From the NCBI GenBank assembly GCA_024305405.1, contig JAKNDB010000109.1, forward strand, positions 5,766,001-5,830,000: a stretch of DNA of 64,000 nucleotides, given 5' to 3'. Numbering within the stretch: position 1 is the first letter of the stretch; each line of letters begins with the position of its first letter. A model generated the notes under the pieces. That model did no database searches. It worked only from the letters and a program-made list of their open reading frames with translations, and had not been told where the DNA came from. Position numbers and translations under genes: made by a program. This stretch comes from Dirofilaria immitis (Eukaryota > Nematoda > Chromadorea > Rhabditida > Onchocercidae). This document shows positions 38,262 to 50,299 of this stretch, one piece after another.

Positions 38262-41200
38262 TTAAATAACATTTTCCGGCGGGATTGGTAACAATAAATT
38301 ATAGAAATATTCTTGTTTCCAGAAGTTCGGCATTTTCCAACCGCACCAACCTCTCGTTATTATTGTATGCAAATTTTCGTCACCAGAATAATGTGGGTCC
38401 AAAACCAAAAATGATGATTCACCTGTCAATTCATTGAAATCGACGCCTAAAATCGTATGAGCTAACATCCCGCCACCTAAAAACTTTTAAGTTTCAAGTG
38501 ATTCCTTTCGTTTTGAATTCAAGGTATAAAAATGGACTGACTCAACGAAGCACTAAAAATTTTGTATCCATTATAAATATAAATATTATATTAAAATAAT
38601 TCTTCGTAAGCTTAATATTTAATATTAAACAGCAAGAATTACTTTAAAAACAAGGTCGTTTTCTATCAAATATGACTCGAAACCTACCAATCATAACTGG
38701 TGTACCACATGTTTTAAAGTGAAGTGCCAACTGACGAATATTCCCAATTATTTCTGTGCCTGAATTTGTTGTAAGCACTCGTGATTCAATACCAGCCATA
38801 TTTTCCAAACAGTAACCAAGTTCTATAGATCCAATCCATTGTTGACTTCCCACAAACGTCGCATCTTTATCGCCACAATCATACAAACTCTCAAGTTTCA
38901 ATCCCTTTAAAATTCAGACCACACTCTGAATTTTTGCAACATTATCTACGAATTTCATCAAAAGAAATCAATATTACATTGTTTATGTGTAAGTAATAAT
39001 GTACTAAATTTTTGCATTTAGTTACTTGTTGAATCTCACGATGCGTTGGAATGGGTTTATCGATATATCCTTGAAGAACAAACCAAGACCATAATGTCTG
39101 GAAAGAACGATAAGCACATCCCCAGCCGCTGTCATCTATTCCGTCCTTTAAAATATTGGCGCTTAATAAAGGAGGAAAATAATTAAATTTTCAGATCAGC
39201 ACTGTTAGGGTAAGTTAAACTACAAATCAATCAAAAAGAGAGAAAAAAAGAATTTCAGTGCATATACTGGCCTTCAAAGGATTATTTTTAGACAATCTTT
39301 ATAAATGTCCATTACGGAGGAAACCATTAAACTCGAAATCATGACTTTATGGAGTGAATTCAAAAAAATAAACCTGCATATAATGGTGGTAATTGTAGGA
39401 ACCAGTAACAATATACATTTTCCCCTTCGGTTTGTCTGAAGAAATTACAATGTCTGAATTTATTGAAACTAAAGAAGAAAGATACAGTTTCAATAATCTC
39501 CTGTCCTGTGAAGAAACAAGAGAAATTTGTCCTTTAAATGCGAATTGCTATAGAAAAAGGAGAAAGTTTTGTTATGCTTTCCAACGTATACTACAATTAC
39601 TGCAGTATGCACAGAGCACAGCTTTAGCAATTGTATAATTTTTACAAAGAGTAATAAATACCTTTTTAAAATATGGAAATAATGCAAGTCAAAAGCAAGA
39701 AGATACTTGAACAAAATTGTGAATGCTGGCCGAAAAAGAACTGATTTGAAGAGACAAATCAAAATAAGATTCTTACAAGATCTGATATGCAAATGAGGAC
39801 TTTGCAATAACTTCTGCATCCCAAGATTAAATTGAAGAGATTGAGCAGATCTCAACATCGGTTTAAAAGGAAGATTGAAAATACGGTGAAGTTTTGCCCG
39901 ATAATTTCCTAAAACCAAGAAAGTTTTGAAAATAATATGTCAAATAATGAGATAAGGTTAATGGATGTTTTCACCGAAATAAAATAAATGACTTTTTCTA
40001 AAAACAATCTAACAAAACATACGCAACACTGTGTCATTCTGAATATGAGGATAAACCACTGACAATAATCCATTACTAGTTGAAAACACACCGCATCTAA
40101 TATTCATTAAACGCTGGAACATCTTTTAGTTCAGCACACTTATAGAAATTGTGATCTCAAATACTCTATAAATGGTCTCACAAACATCGATAAAAATTAG
40201 CTATGCATGAAGGAGTTGAAAACATCCACTTTAAAAATTTGAAACCAACTTCGGAATTAAAATTGATGAATTCACATAAACATCGTTCGGTAAGATATAC
40301 TGCTCGCTTCAAAGCTCTTCGTAATAAGATGAGAATTTCTGCTGGGCCATCACCGGGTTGTATTTCAGCCACAGAAGTTATCTTGGCTCTCACGTTGCAA
40401 AACACAGCAACACCTATAATTATAACTTTCTTCATCTTAACTGCTAATTCAAAATTTTATTCTAAACAGAAAAAAATTTCTTATCTCACTGAAACAGAGT
40501 AGACCTAGAAAAAATTATTTTACGCTCTTATAGCGTCTCCATATCTTTCCTAAAATGAAAGACAATAATTTTTACTTTAGGAAATATAAGTCAAAAACCT
40601 TTCTTAATTTTTACAACTGGGACAAGTTTCGGCAAAGAGCCCTCAGAATTCTTGTTGACTGGCATCAATGGTGTAAAATTCACAAATTTCTGCAATAGTT
40701 TCCCTAAATATATAAATTTAAACATTAGAAAAACACCAGCAAAATTGAAAAACAGAACTTCGAAACTGTGAGACTTTAAACAATTCAGGAAACTTCGCAA
40801 CATATAACAAACCTTTCCACTGAATAAATATCTAGTTATTTGTAGCATTTCTTCATTAAGCTGCTTTGTATCGATCACTTTACTCCCACCCAAGATACAG
40901 CTATTATTCGAAAATACGAAACATAACGATTCGATATTATCCAGTTCAGCAAAGAAAGCACTGCATATTTCTTCAAGAAGATTTCCCTTCTCACTTATAT
41001 TGATATTCACATTTAGTCGCAATGATGTTCTAACCAGTAATCGATGGCTAGGTATCAAAGACGGTCTGCAACATGCAAAATTAAATACGATATCCTCAAA
41101 TTATATTCCAAAATTAAACTTATCATTACTTTATAAAAAATACCGTAAATCAATCTCTTTATTCAATTTTATGATTCTATCAATATCTCGAGCCTCGAGT

Positions 41201-41694
41201 GATTTTGTATCTGCAAACAGTATTAGAAATCCTTCCGTGTCTTCTATCGATACAGCTAATGCATTCAAATCGAAAGGATACTTCACATTGATGAGGGATA
41301 AAATACCAAGAAAAGAAATATCTGAAAACCAAAAGCATATAATTCTTGTCTGAGAAGTTAATTACTAGACCGCGCGCTGCATTCTATAGAGAAAATTTCG
41401 GATGCTACAGACATCTATAGCAAATTTAGTATGTAAAATTAACATTCAAGATTTTTTTTAAGATTCGAGATATCCTCTGATGACTTTTAAGTTCTCAAAA
41501 AAGCCAACCAACTTATGTATTAAAGAAATCATTTGTATTAATTCACATCTGTTTGATACTGACTTTAATTTGATTTTATTTTAGATTATTTCAAACTTAC
41601 TTGAAGGTAGTGAACTTTCAATAAAATTTATAAGGTCTAGTGTAGCATCAAAATCTGATAAACAACCAAACAGAACATTCGTTATGTCCGCCAT
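38262..41694 (-). CDS. odr-8: UFM1-specific protease UFSP2
   Basis: Cysteine protease that matures UFM1 and removes it from targets such as ribosomal RPL26 at the ER; the C. elegans homologue is ODR-8. Catalytic exons are very clear: 39435-39374 ([10 protein letters not shown]), 39145-39026 ([16 protein letters not shown], nucleophile Cys codon 39116-39118; ending IPTHREIQQ), 38904-38688 ([30 protein letters not shown]), 38476-38262 ([22 protein letters not shown] with catalytic Asp and His, [11 protein letters not shown]). Upstream exons match the MPN-like N-terminal half: about 39908-39800 ([13 protein letters not shown]), 40400-40200, 40690-40590, 41037-40812 and 41331-41148. The exon at 41764-41590 is open at its 5' end; ATG 41694 ([10 protein letters not shown]) is one candidate start, but coding may extend further upstream. 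No frame break was needed in the catalytic half. Confidence 0.92.
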
Positions 41695-41764
41695 TAAAAC
41701 GTTACCAAACAGGAGAGCAGCAAAAGCTTCTTCGTCTTGATATCTACGGCTGTTGTTATAATTC

Positions 41765-43509
41765 TAAAAATTGCAAGTATTTTAAATATTTATATTGAAC
41801 ATTAAAAGTGTAGTTTATCCAAATGTCAAATGAAGGCATAAAAACTTGGTCGTACAATGCAAACCAATTTAATTCATTCCAACACTTATGTTAACCTAAT
41901 TTTACTTTAAAGGGCTGCTGAGCTTTGAAATTTTTAATGCAAGCGACTAGACTTACTTCTAGATGCCGTCAAAATTCACTAGAAAAAAACTGGTATTACC
42001 TCAAATAAATGATCGAAATCGACTTTCCACATCTAGTATAGTTTTTAACCTGGAAGAACTTGATACAAAACTTGATTCTGCATAGTGTGTCGTCGGTAAA
42101 ATATCTGAGCACACGTAGAAATTTAAGTTTAACACAACTTTATACACGAATTGTTTTTCCTTCTCCAAATGTGTGCATATCAATTTAACCCTCTAATTTA
42201 GAATTAGCGTGCGAAGATTAGTCAAGCTATATATGAGCTCAAAAATTCCAACTACACATTAATAATGTATGAAGTGTTTCTCATACTTACGAGAAAGTCT
42301 TCAGGCTCCTTAACTAGCTTTAATTATTCATTCTTTAAAAAAAAGTTTCAAAACCATAAAGAAATTCATGATCTACCTCTGAGAGCATACTACTTTATCA
42401 ACAAATTATTGTACTTTAACGTATACTCTTCTGAACATGTGAAAATTCATGCAAGTCTCAGTGATATCTTAGCGACATATTCAATTTAGTAAGATTTAAC
42501 TTTCCGCTCTAAGGTTTTAAGTTTAAACGCAAATGGTAAGAACGCTATAACTGATACCATTATCGTGTCACTGCATGTAACTCTTGTGCTAAAAACACAG
42601 TACGCCAAACAGCTGATCTACAAATACCAACGTATTCCATCAATCTCAAAATTGAAAACTCTGATAATTTAAGGTTTGTACCCAAGTAAAAGCATTTCAG
42701 ATATTAAAGTCAAAAAGATTCATAAATGCAAATATCGGATTCCGCTTATTTCTGACGGCAGTTTTAATGAGCAACAAGAAAACATAGTGCATAAGAAAAT
42801 GTATAGATAAAATAACAGAATCACTATACTACTGATTACAATAATGCTCGCTTTTTACCACATATAAACTGAATACGTTATCACATTGTAATAAAACTAT
42901 CTCACCTATAAGTACCATATAATAAGCAATGAGTAGCATTGCTGTACAAGTGGAACAACAATAATAAATCCATTTGAGCCATAACAGCTTATTTCAACTG
43001 CAGTTGAAATAAGCCCAAAAGACATCAAATTAGGAATGTGCGTCTATCAATGAAACATGATGAAAATGGCATACTTTTTTTCCTTTCATGTGCTATGAAC
43101 GTTGAAATTTTGGGAAAAAAATTAGGTAAATTAGATGTAAATAAACATATCTGTCCGACTAAATTAATTAGCAATATTGACTACATGTAATACAAGCGTT
43201 CGTTCGAGTTAAGGATTTTTCGGAAAGAAAGATCATTTACTTTTTATATAAAGTCGTTCCTCAAGTACACCGACTATAAGACTGCAGATAAGAAGAAATC
43301 TACTGCACTATCATATGATGGAATGTATTAATGATATTACAGTCTCACGATTCGAATTCTACACTAGAATTGGTTATCATATAAATCATTGGATATATCC
43401 ACTAAGACACAAATGAATGATTACTACTCACATGACGTGGCATATATTCACAGGAAGATGACAGAAATGGATGAAAGTGGTAAATTCCGTAAAAAATGTT
43501 ACCAAGAAA
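41765..43509. other. Intergenic region between UFSP2 and V-ATPase C
   Basis: About 1.7 kb between two same-strand genes, too long for a typical nematode operon spacer. No exon confidently recognised, although an upstream UFSP2 exon could lie near 42000-42180. It contains a 28-bp perfect palindrome, listed separately. Confidence 0.45.
42987..43014. repeat. 28-bp perfect palindrome
   Basis: Two 14-bp arms with no spacer (GCTTATTTCAACTG and its exact complement), centred on the PstI-like CTGCAG at 42998-43003. It lies about 0.5 kb downstream of the V-ATPase C stop codon. Confidence 0.95.
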
Positions 43510-46488
43510 TTATCTCTTCATGCTGGTGAAATCGATATTAATCTTGAAAAAACATACGGATAATAGTCATGCATTCCCAATGACATCAATATTGGATTAT
43601 CCTCGATAGACTGAAAATTAAAATGCAGAAAATCTTTAGATTTGTCTGGAACTATAAAAGATGATGAACATAATATTAATCAAAAAAATCACTTAATTCG
43701 ATAGGACTGAAAAGAAAAAAAACCTCAATCGGACCAGCAGCAGATGTATCCAAATGCAAATAAAGATTATGAAGTGATGCTCGCAATTTCTTATGCGAAT
43801 TCTTATTCGGCTCTATGACTGTTGCTTGAAAGTTTACGGGTAGACCATATCTAAGAAAGAACTAAAAATCAATACATTAATCTTTTTTTTTTCTTTCCAT
43901 GAGCTTATAAAAATGTATTAAAAACAACTTCTTAGTTGAAATAAAGTCCTGAAAAACGATTAACACGTTATTTCAGTTACTTCAGTTGAATGAATCTAAC
44001 TTGTAGCAACGACAGTAATGTGTAGTATTCATTCCTTAAACTTTTAGCTAAAAAGAAGCTGCTGGTGAAAAAACATGTATAGTTTGAAATAATGATTGAA
44101 AAATTGGTCATAAGCTATTCACCTGAGAACACTTTCAACAAATACTCGCAGTGCTTTTACATGAACAAAGGCAGAAAAAATTTCGCCAAAATTAATTTTC
44201 AGCCATCGAACAAGTGGAGCATACTGACGCTGCTTCTCTTGTACTAGCTTATCGCGCTCATTACGACCTATTTTCAAGGATTCTTCATTGTAAACAAAAT
44301 CACGAACAATGAATCTAAAAAAAAACTACAACATAAACTAGTTCGAAATAAATTTTCGATCCCTTTACTGGAAATTTCAAAAAAGTAAAATCAACTAGAA
44401 TAAGAAAACAATAGCTGCAAAAATTTTTATGGAATGATCCTAAAAATTACTTATGACTGCATTTCACAACTTCCCCACTTACTTGTTCTCTCTGCAATGA
44501 GTTTTATATTCATCAATTACTTTTTTGAACAGCGTAACGGAGAATAGCATCTGATCACCATCTTCGATAATTAAGCGGCTTGATCCAGGCACCACCATAT
44601 CAGATAATGATTCATACTTTTGCTGCCATTCTTTCGCTAACGTCCTGTTTATATACAAAAAAATTTCATACTGCTTTGCAAGAGAATTAAAAGATGACAA
44701 AACAAAATTAATTAAACTAGATGCATTATACTGATGCTAGCCCATTTATTGATTTTTGCCCATTTTAGTGGAAACAATAAAAAACATATGGTACTGCATT
44801 TTAAAATGAAGTTCAAAGCATTATAGATTATATTACAACAAAGTACTAGATATGCTGTAATAAAAACTAAAATGAAGCAGAGCAGAAGAAAAAGTACTCA
44901 TCGAATAATGGTCGCATTAATAGTAATAAAAAATTAAAATGGACCAAGGAATACAATCGGAGAGAAGAAAATAGATTATGTACATAAAATTATAAATTCT
45001 GTTCGGAAGGATAGTTCAATGCATGATTTGACGTACTTTGGAATAACCACTAACAACGTCTGTAGGTACTCTGAGTTGAGGATAAAATCATCAGCCTTCA
45101 CGATTTCTGACAAATCTTTCGTCAACAAACTGCCCCTTAAAGCATATTTAATATTTTGGTGATTGAACTTTAGGAAACCTACTATATAAATTCGCTCCTT
45201 TCTTTTAAACTGATTTCTCATACCCATTTCAAAATAGCCCATCTTATTTTGAACTATGCCTTATTTCCACTTATCTTGCTTGTCCATCACTAACACATAA
45301 TATCTTCTCGAAGGCAAGAAATCGATTGCAAGAATTTCCAGGAATAGTATACGACTATGTGTGCTTGGAAAATAAAATTTCTGCTAACTATTAATTTGAA
45401 TCTTCGATGAATAAGAAAACTCAAATTACGTCTGAAACGTACGTTGTTTTTCGGTCGATCGACGCGAGACTATTCTTCAGATTATTATAGGCGGTGGATT
45501 TCGTCTTCAAATCATTGTCAATTTGGGTGATTTGCTAAAAATCAAAATGCATTTTTGCAACAGCATTTGCAAACTTGACTTCGAAAAATTGATTTTACCT
45601 TTCCGATAATATCACTCAGCACTTTCAGAGATTGCTTTAGAGGATATTTTGCACTTTCCCATTGGAACTTGGTGACATAAGTTTTCACATCTTCTGAAAA
45701 GAAAAGGTCTAACACTGGAACACGAAATTTCAATGCAAATAATTAGAACAGTTCAATCAGCATAGTGGATAATCCTGTCTAGAACTCAATCATATGATCA
45801 AATTCAAACTTACTGCCACTAACGATAAGATTTTCTTGCAATTTGTCCTGCTCATCCTCCAAAACATCAGCAAAATACTGCGTTAGTTTCCGCGTCACTC
45901 TAAAACAAAAATATTAGAAGTGAGTGAAAAGTTGAAACAGTGTAATCCAGAACTGCTAATTGATGAAACATTAAGACAAAACAAAAATAAATCATATACG
46001 TACTGCTCTGCAGAAGTATCCAGTTTGGCCAAGTCATCAGATAAACCAACTAACTGATCCAAAGTTCCCACCTGCAGATAAAATTATTTTCAAGTTCTCG
46101 ATACAATTAGAAACGGAAATCCCTGTAACTTCATATATCGTCAAAACCTCACTTTTATAGGTAGCTAACTCACACAACGAACAGCACACATAAAGGTTTC
46201 TTACTCCTGATTAACTCTTTCAACTCATGACCTATTTTCCACCTCTGATACAAGTATGTACCATTTCTTCGAGGACACATATTTTGAGAAAATTTATTTC
46301 TCATTATACTAACATAAACAGTTAAAATGATATGACATAAAAGCAAAATTTACTTTTAGATCAGGAACGTTGAATTTATAGTTGACGGACATACTTGCAG
46401 TTGTTCGATTCAATTTATCCCACGTTTCCTGCGGCGAGCCTTCATTTGGTGCTGAAATCAACCACAGATCTCCTGTAGCAAAAGACAT
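43510..46488 (-). CDS. vha-11: V-type proton ATPase subunit C
   Basis: Stalk subunit of the V1 sector that bridges catalytic hexamer and membrane ring, needed for acidification of endosomes, lysosomes and excretory canal lumen. About ten minus-strand exons in family order: 46488-46354 ([28 protein letters not shown]), about 46071-46015 ([16 protein letters not shown]), about 45900-45812 ([18 protein letters not shown]), about 45700-45600 ([19 protein letters not shown]), about 45535-45440 ([17 protein letters not shown]), about 45140-45050 ([18 protein letters not shown]), 44648-44482 (DMVVPGSS), about 44315-44124 ([24 protein letters not shown]), about 43855-43725 (YGLPVNFQA), about 43620-43510 (YYPYVF). 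Near 380 residues, as in other animals. One frame break at A-run 43547-43552: an extra T on the coding strand restores the usual FFKI-type C-terminus and stop at 43510. Confidence 0.96.
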
Positions 46489-46500
46489 CCGACCTGTAAT
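46489..46500 (-). promoter_or_regulatory. Probable trans-splice acceptor of V-ATPase C
   Basis: On the minus strand ATTACAG ends at 46494, five bases before the start codon at 46488. This fits an SL trans-splice site, or the 3' end of an intron in the 5' UTR. Confidence 0.5.
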
Positions 46501-47393
46501 GACACAACTCGGGGTGAATTTCAATTGAACGTGATATAAGTGCACTGAGAAATTGACTGGGACTACCTAATACACTATCACAGTTCCGTTTTACGTGAGC
46601 AAGAACCAAAGATAAAATACGGTATTAAGGAATCGTTATGAAAACCACTGGAAATCGCTGAGTGTTACCTAGGGAGTGATTTTAACATGTTGTATAGCTC
46701 TTTTGCCCTAAAAGTAGTAACTTTAGCGTCTCAATATTCGTAAGAATGTTATTTCACACGAAACCTGAGTCGAACTGCGTGAACGATGAAATTTAATCTT
46801 GCCTGTGAACTTTACTTCGCCTCTTCTGTCATGTCATTAAGGTATATCCAGGTAAGGTCTCATAGAAATCAAATCTGCACCCAACACCTTTTTATTCTTT
46901 TTTCATGTGATATGATGTTTCATGATGAAAAGTAGTACTTTTCCATCCCATCCGCTTCTACTCCATTCCCAAACACCTTTAGCTTATTTTATTTTTTGCA
47001 TCAATGTATTGAAATGAATGACGACTAATACTGCAATGCAGCTTTTTATATGCAAACAAAAAGAGAACTTTTGCCCTCAACAACAACATGAGAAAAACAT
47101 GAAGCGCAGCCTAGTATTTGAGAAGTTTTCAACAATCGTTCAATCCGAATTTGTGAAACAAAAGTAAGTTTCTAGATTTTACACCCCTTAGCAAAAATTC
47201 AGAATTGCTTGTCATCAATCAGTTTTTCAACAAAATGTTTTTTTAATAAAATATAAATATAATAAACAATTTCAAAGAACCAAATCTTTAAGTTTGAATG
47301 TCCAAAATGAACAAAAATAAAAATTCTGTAGAGAAAAATTTTTACATCCAGTGGCAAATTCTGAACATAATTTGAACAGTCCTGATACAATGC
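46501..47393. other. Intergenic region between V-ATPase C and GAR1
   Basis: About 0.9 kb between the GAR1 stop and the V-ATPase C start, both genes on the minus strand. It should hold the V-ATPase C promoter and GAR1 3' UTR. No exon recognised. Confidence 0.5.
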
Positions 47394-49354
47394 CTAATTA
47401 TCAAACTTCATCCTTTTATTCTGAACCGCTTCCGAACGCCCACCAAAACTTCGTTTATTACCGAGATCGATCCCTCGTCCTAAAACTGAATGAATCAATC
47501 AGTCTAATAAATCTACTGATATCTACTGCATTACCGAGAAAAATAAGAATTTCAAGATATGATGCATCCATACCAAAGAATTAATCACCGCAATTATTAT
47601 GTCATTTCCTAGTATCTATCATTTCAAAACTTCATATTTATTATCTTCACGATAATGATAATGATTAAATATTTACCTCTTCCTCGGAAACCGCCACTAG
47701 TCTCATTTCCTCGATAACCATTGCCTCGGCTACTCCAATCTTTACCATTTCCGAAATTTCCACGACTACCACCTCTAAAACCACCTCGGTCACCACTTCG
47801 ATTGAATGAGCCTCCTCCTCGTCCTTAAAAGAGAACTACAAGTCAGATTAATAATTAGAATTGATTAATACGTATTAGCGTGCCTTAAAAGTGAGTTCTT
47901 ACCGCGAAATCTACTTCGATCACTGTTAATATGACCACGACTTCCTGAAACTGATGTATATTAAAACAAGCTCTTCCAAAAGACGAAAATTTTGCTTATA
48001 TCGCAAATTTATGATTTCAGAAATCACCCATTCCACTCCAGTATAAATAAAAATGCTCAAAAGAGTAATTAAACTAACCCCGTCCACTACCACGTATTTG
48101 CCCCTTTCCTCGTTTACTTGCACCGTTCGGGAAAAATCGGTCAATAGGTAAAAGTCTTCCTGAATCAATATACAACTTCTGTGCTTCTTTAAAAGATGAA
48201 GCTTTAACACCATTTTGCAGTTTTACAGTGAATCCCTGAAAAATCACCTTATTTTATTTAAAAAAATATGAAATCGTACCCACTCTAACACTAATAATAC
48301 GTGAAAAATATGAAATCGTATCCACTCTAACACTAATAATACGTATTTTACCAATCTACAATAATTTCAGTTATTATAATCCACAAGAAAATTTGTTCAC
48401 TCAGTACGATAATGCATCTAATGATGGTTTAGCTGCAAAATAAAAATTATATTGGGTACGGTTTATAGGGATAATTAAAATAAGCTGGTAAAGCCAAGCG
48501 CTAAAGTATTTCCTGAATACAACATGATTTGGAAACTTAAAAGAATAAAGAGCAGAAAAGTCTCAACTTGTTCGCAAAAAGATTTTGTTGAGATTCTCTA
48601 GTATCTATCACTCTAAGTGACATTACATGAATAAATGTATATTGAGTGTTAAGAAACATTAAATTCCACAATTAAATAAACGAAATACATACGTTGTCCT
48701 TAATACCACCAAAGATTTCGTCAACTTTGCCAATTTGTTCTTTGTTTTCGAAAAATATCGCTGCGTTGAAATAAGGAATTTTGCCCGATGTGTTGTGACA
48801 AACAATATCATCTTCACAGGTATGCGTGAAATATCCAATTTCTAGAATATTAGTTATCATTTATCGGAATGAAAATAAGGAATTTTGCCCGATGTGTTGT
48901 GACAAACAATATCATCTTCACAGGTATGCGTGAAATATCCAATTTCTAGAATATTAGTTATCATTTATCGGAATGAAACTTTCCATGAGTTGCTACCAGT
49001 AACATGCCGTGGAAATTCCCTCCGATGATATGATCCTGATTAATTAGAGCAAGAGTCATTTGGTGAGGGAACGAATTTTGGTATATCGAGCAAGTAATTA
49101 TCAACGAATCGAAGTAACTGTTATTTCTTTCCTCACCATTAATGGTAGATTACCAACCCTCACGTATGATCCAGCACACCCAGCTAATGGTAAACAATTT
49201 GAATTGTTCGCTAGCTGTTGTAAAGTTATTTACCAATCACTTCTTCCGGAGGATCTTGATGATAGCCACTACTGCGATTGCTGCCACCTCGATTTCCTTT
49301 GCGTCCAAAACTACCAAATCCTCGACTACCGCCACCTCGACTTCGAACCAACAT
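47394..49354 (-). CDS. gar1: H/ACA snoRNP subunit GAR1
   Basis: GAR1 is the RGG-flanked subunit of H/ACA ribonucleoproteins that pseudouridylate rRNA and snRNA in the nucleolus. Exon 1 (49354 to about 49234): MLVRSRGGGSRGFGSFGRKG, a Gly/Arg-rich start, ending PPEEVI. Core exon (48852 to about 48694): EIGYFTHTCEDDIVCHNT, IPYFNAAIFFENKEQIGKVD, the GAR1 beta-barrel core. Next exon (48236-48080): FTVKLQNGVKASSFKEAQK, KLYIDSGRLLPIDRFFP. C-terminal RGG exons follow at about 47944-47903 and 47825-47672, then a final exon 47483-47394 (NKRSFGG to KRMKFDN). Phases agree at the joins that could be checked. A perfect 104-bp tandem duplication (48771-48978) repeats the acceptor and 5' half of the core exon. 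If the upstream copy were spliced in it would run into a stop (IPYFHSDK then stop), so the copy nearer the exon body must be used. Confidence 0.93.
48262..48345. repeat. 42-bp direct tandem repeat, two copies
   Basis: Copies 48262-48303 and 48304-48345 differ at one base (ACCC versus ATCC). They lie in the GAR1 intron just upstream (minus strand) of the exon that starts with FTVKL. Confidence 0.9.
48771..48978. repeat. 104-bp perfect tandem duplication in GAR1
   Basis: Copies 48771-48874 and 48875-48978 are identical over 104 bp by eye. Each holds the intron end, the ATTCTAG acceptor and the coding start EIGYFTHTCEDDI through IPYF of the core exon. Confidence 0.95.
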
Positions 49355-50299
49355 TTTTATAGTGAAATAAATTCTAAAATTAGGGAAACATTAAGCGAAA
49401 ATTCACGAAATATTGCGATAGCGAATTTCTTCTTCGCAACTTATGCAAAAGTTCATAACGAGGAACGAAAATTCAAACTAATCGAAAACCACCAACTTTA
49501 AAAAACTATGCGCAAAATAAATGAACCGATTAGATTTTATAACTGCTGCAAAAACGATTTACTAACAAGAATTTTTTGAGATCCATTCTCTGAAGCGTAA
49601 TTTTGTTATTGTTACGTGAATAAAACCTAGAAACAAGCCTCACCAATATGAATTACCGGAATCTACCAAAACATGACTCTCGTAAATCGGAATACTGTCA
49701 GTTACCAAACCAATCTCACTTTCGTTCTAATAACCCTACCTCGATCACGTTTTCACTTTAGACCATATTATTTATCTTTGTGAAAACGTCCCGAGAGGAA
49801 GCGCGCGCGACATGACTGCTTTTCGTCCCACAATTTCTCGTTAAATTTGTTACTTTCGAACAAGCTTCCATACTTTAGGAAGGGAGGGATGCAGCTTGCT
49901 CATTCGCTAGAGACTTTTCGTCCCGAAAACGTCATTTGGTAAGGAATAATGGCGATATGCGACGTAGAACCGCTGTGAAAATGTCGAGATTGCTCAAGTT
50001 AAGAGACATTTATGTACAGTTAGCGAACTTTCTAATTTTCTAACACCTAAGAGCAAATACCTGCTTGACGCAATATTAAGCTCGCGCCATTGTTTCTATC
50101 CCTTCCTAGTATTGCGCTTAAGAATGTGAAATCTGAAATGGTTTGGATTAAAAAGACGTTTTTTGATCAGATTTAATATCTAATTAATACATAGCAGCAT
50201 ACCGTTATCAGCAAATAACTAATCCAATGGATTTACCGCATTAAATATTGGACTTGGATTGGTTTCGACAAAAATAAGTATCCATGCGTGTGGTTTGAA
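49355..50299. promoter_or_regulatory. Divergent intergenic region between GAR1 and CDC50
   Basis: About 945 bp between two head-to-head start codons, with a GC-richer patch around 49795-49815 (GCGCGCGC) that is unusual in this AT-rich window and may mark a shared promoter. No exon recognised. Plus-strand open frames running into it at 49060-49501 are shadows of GAR1 exon 1. Confidence 0.5.

Noticed and set aside
47351..47584. Plus-strand 77-codon open frame
   Set aside because: It is opposite the last GAR1 exon (ending KRMKFDN), which splices in phase on the minus strand.
49060..49501. Two overlapping plus-strand open frames of 100 and 119 codons
   Set aside because: They lie opposite GAR1 exon 1 and its Gly/Arg codons and have no features of their own.
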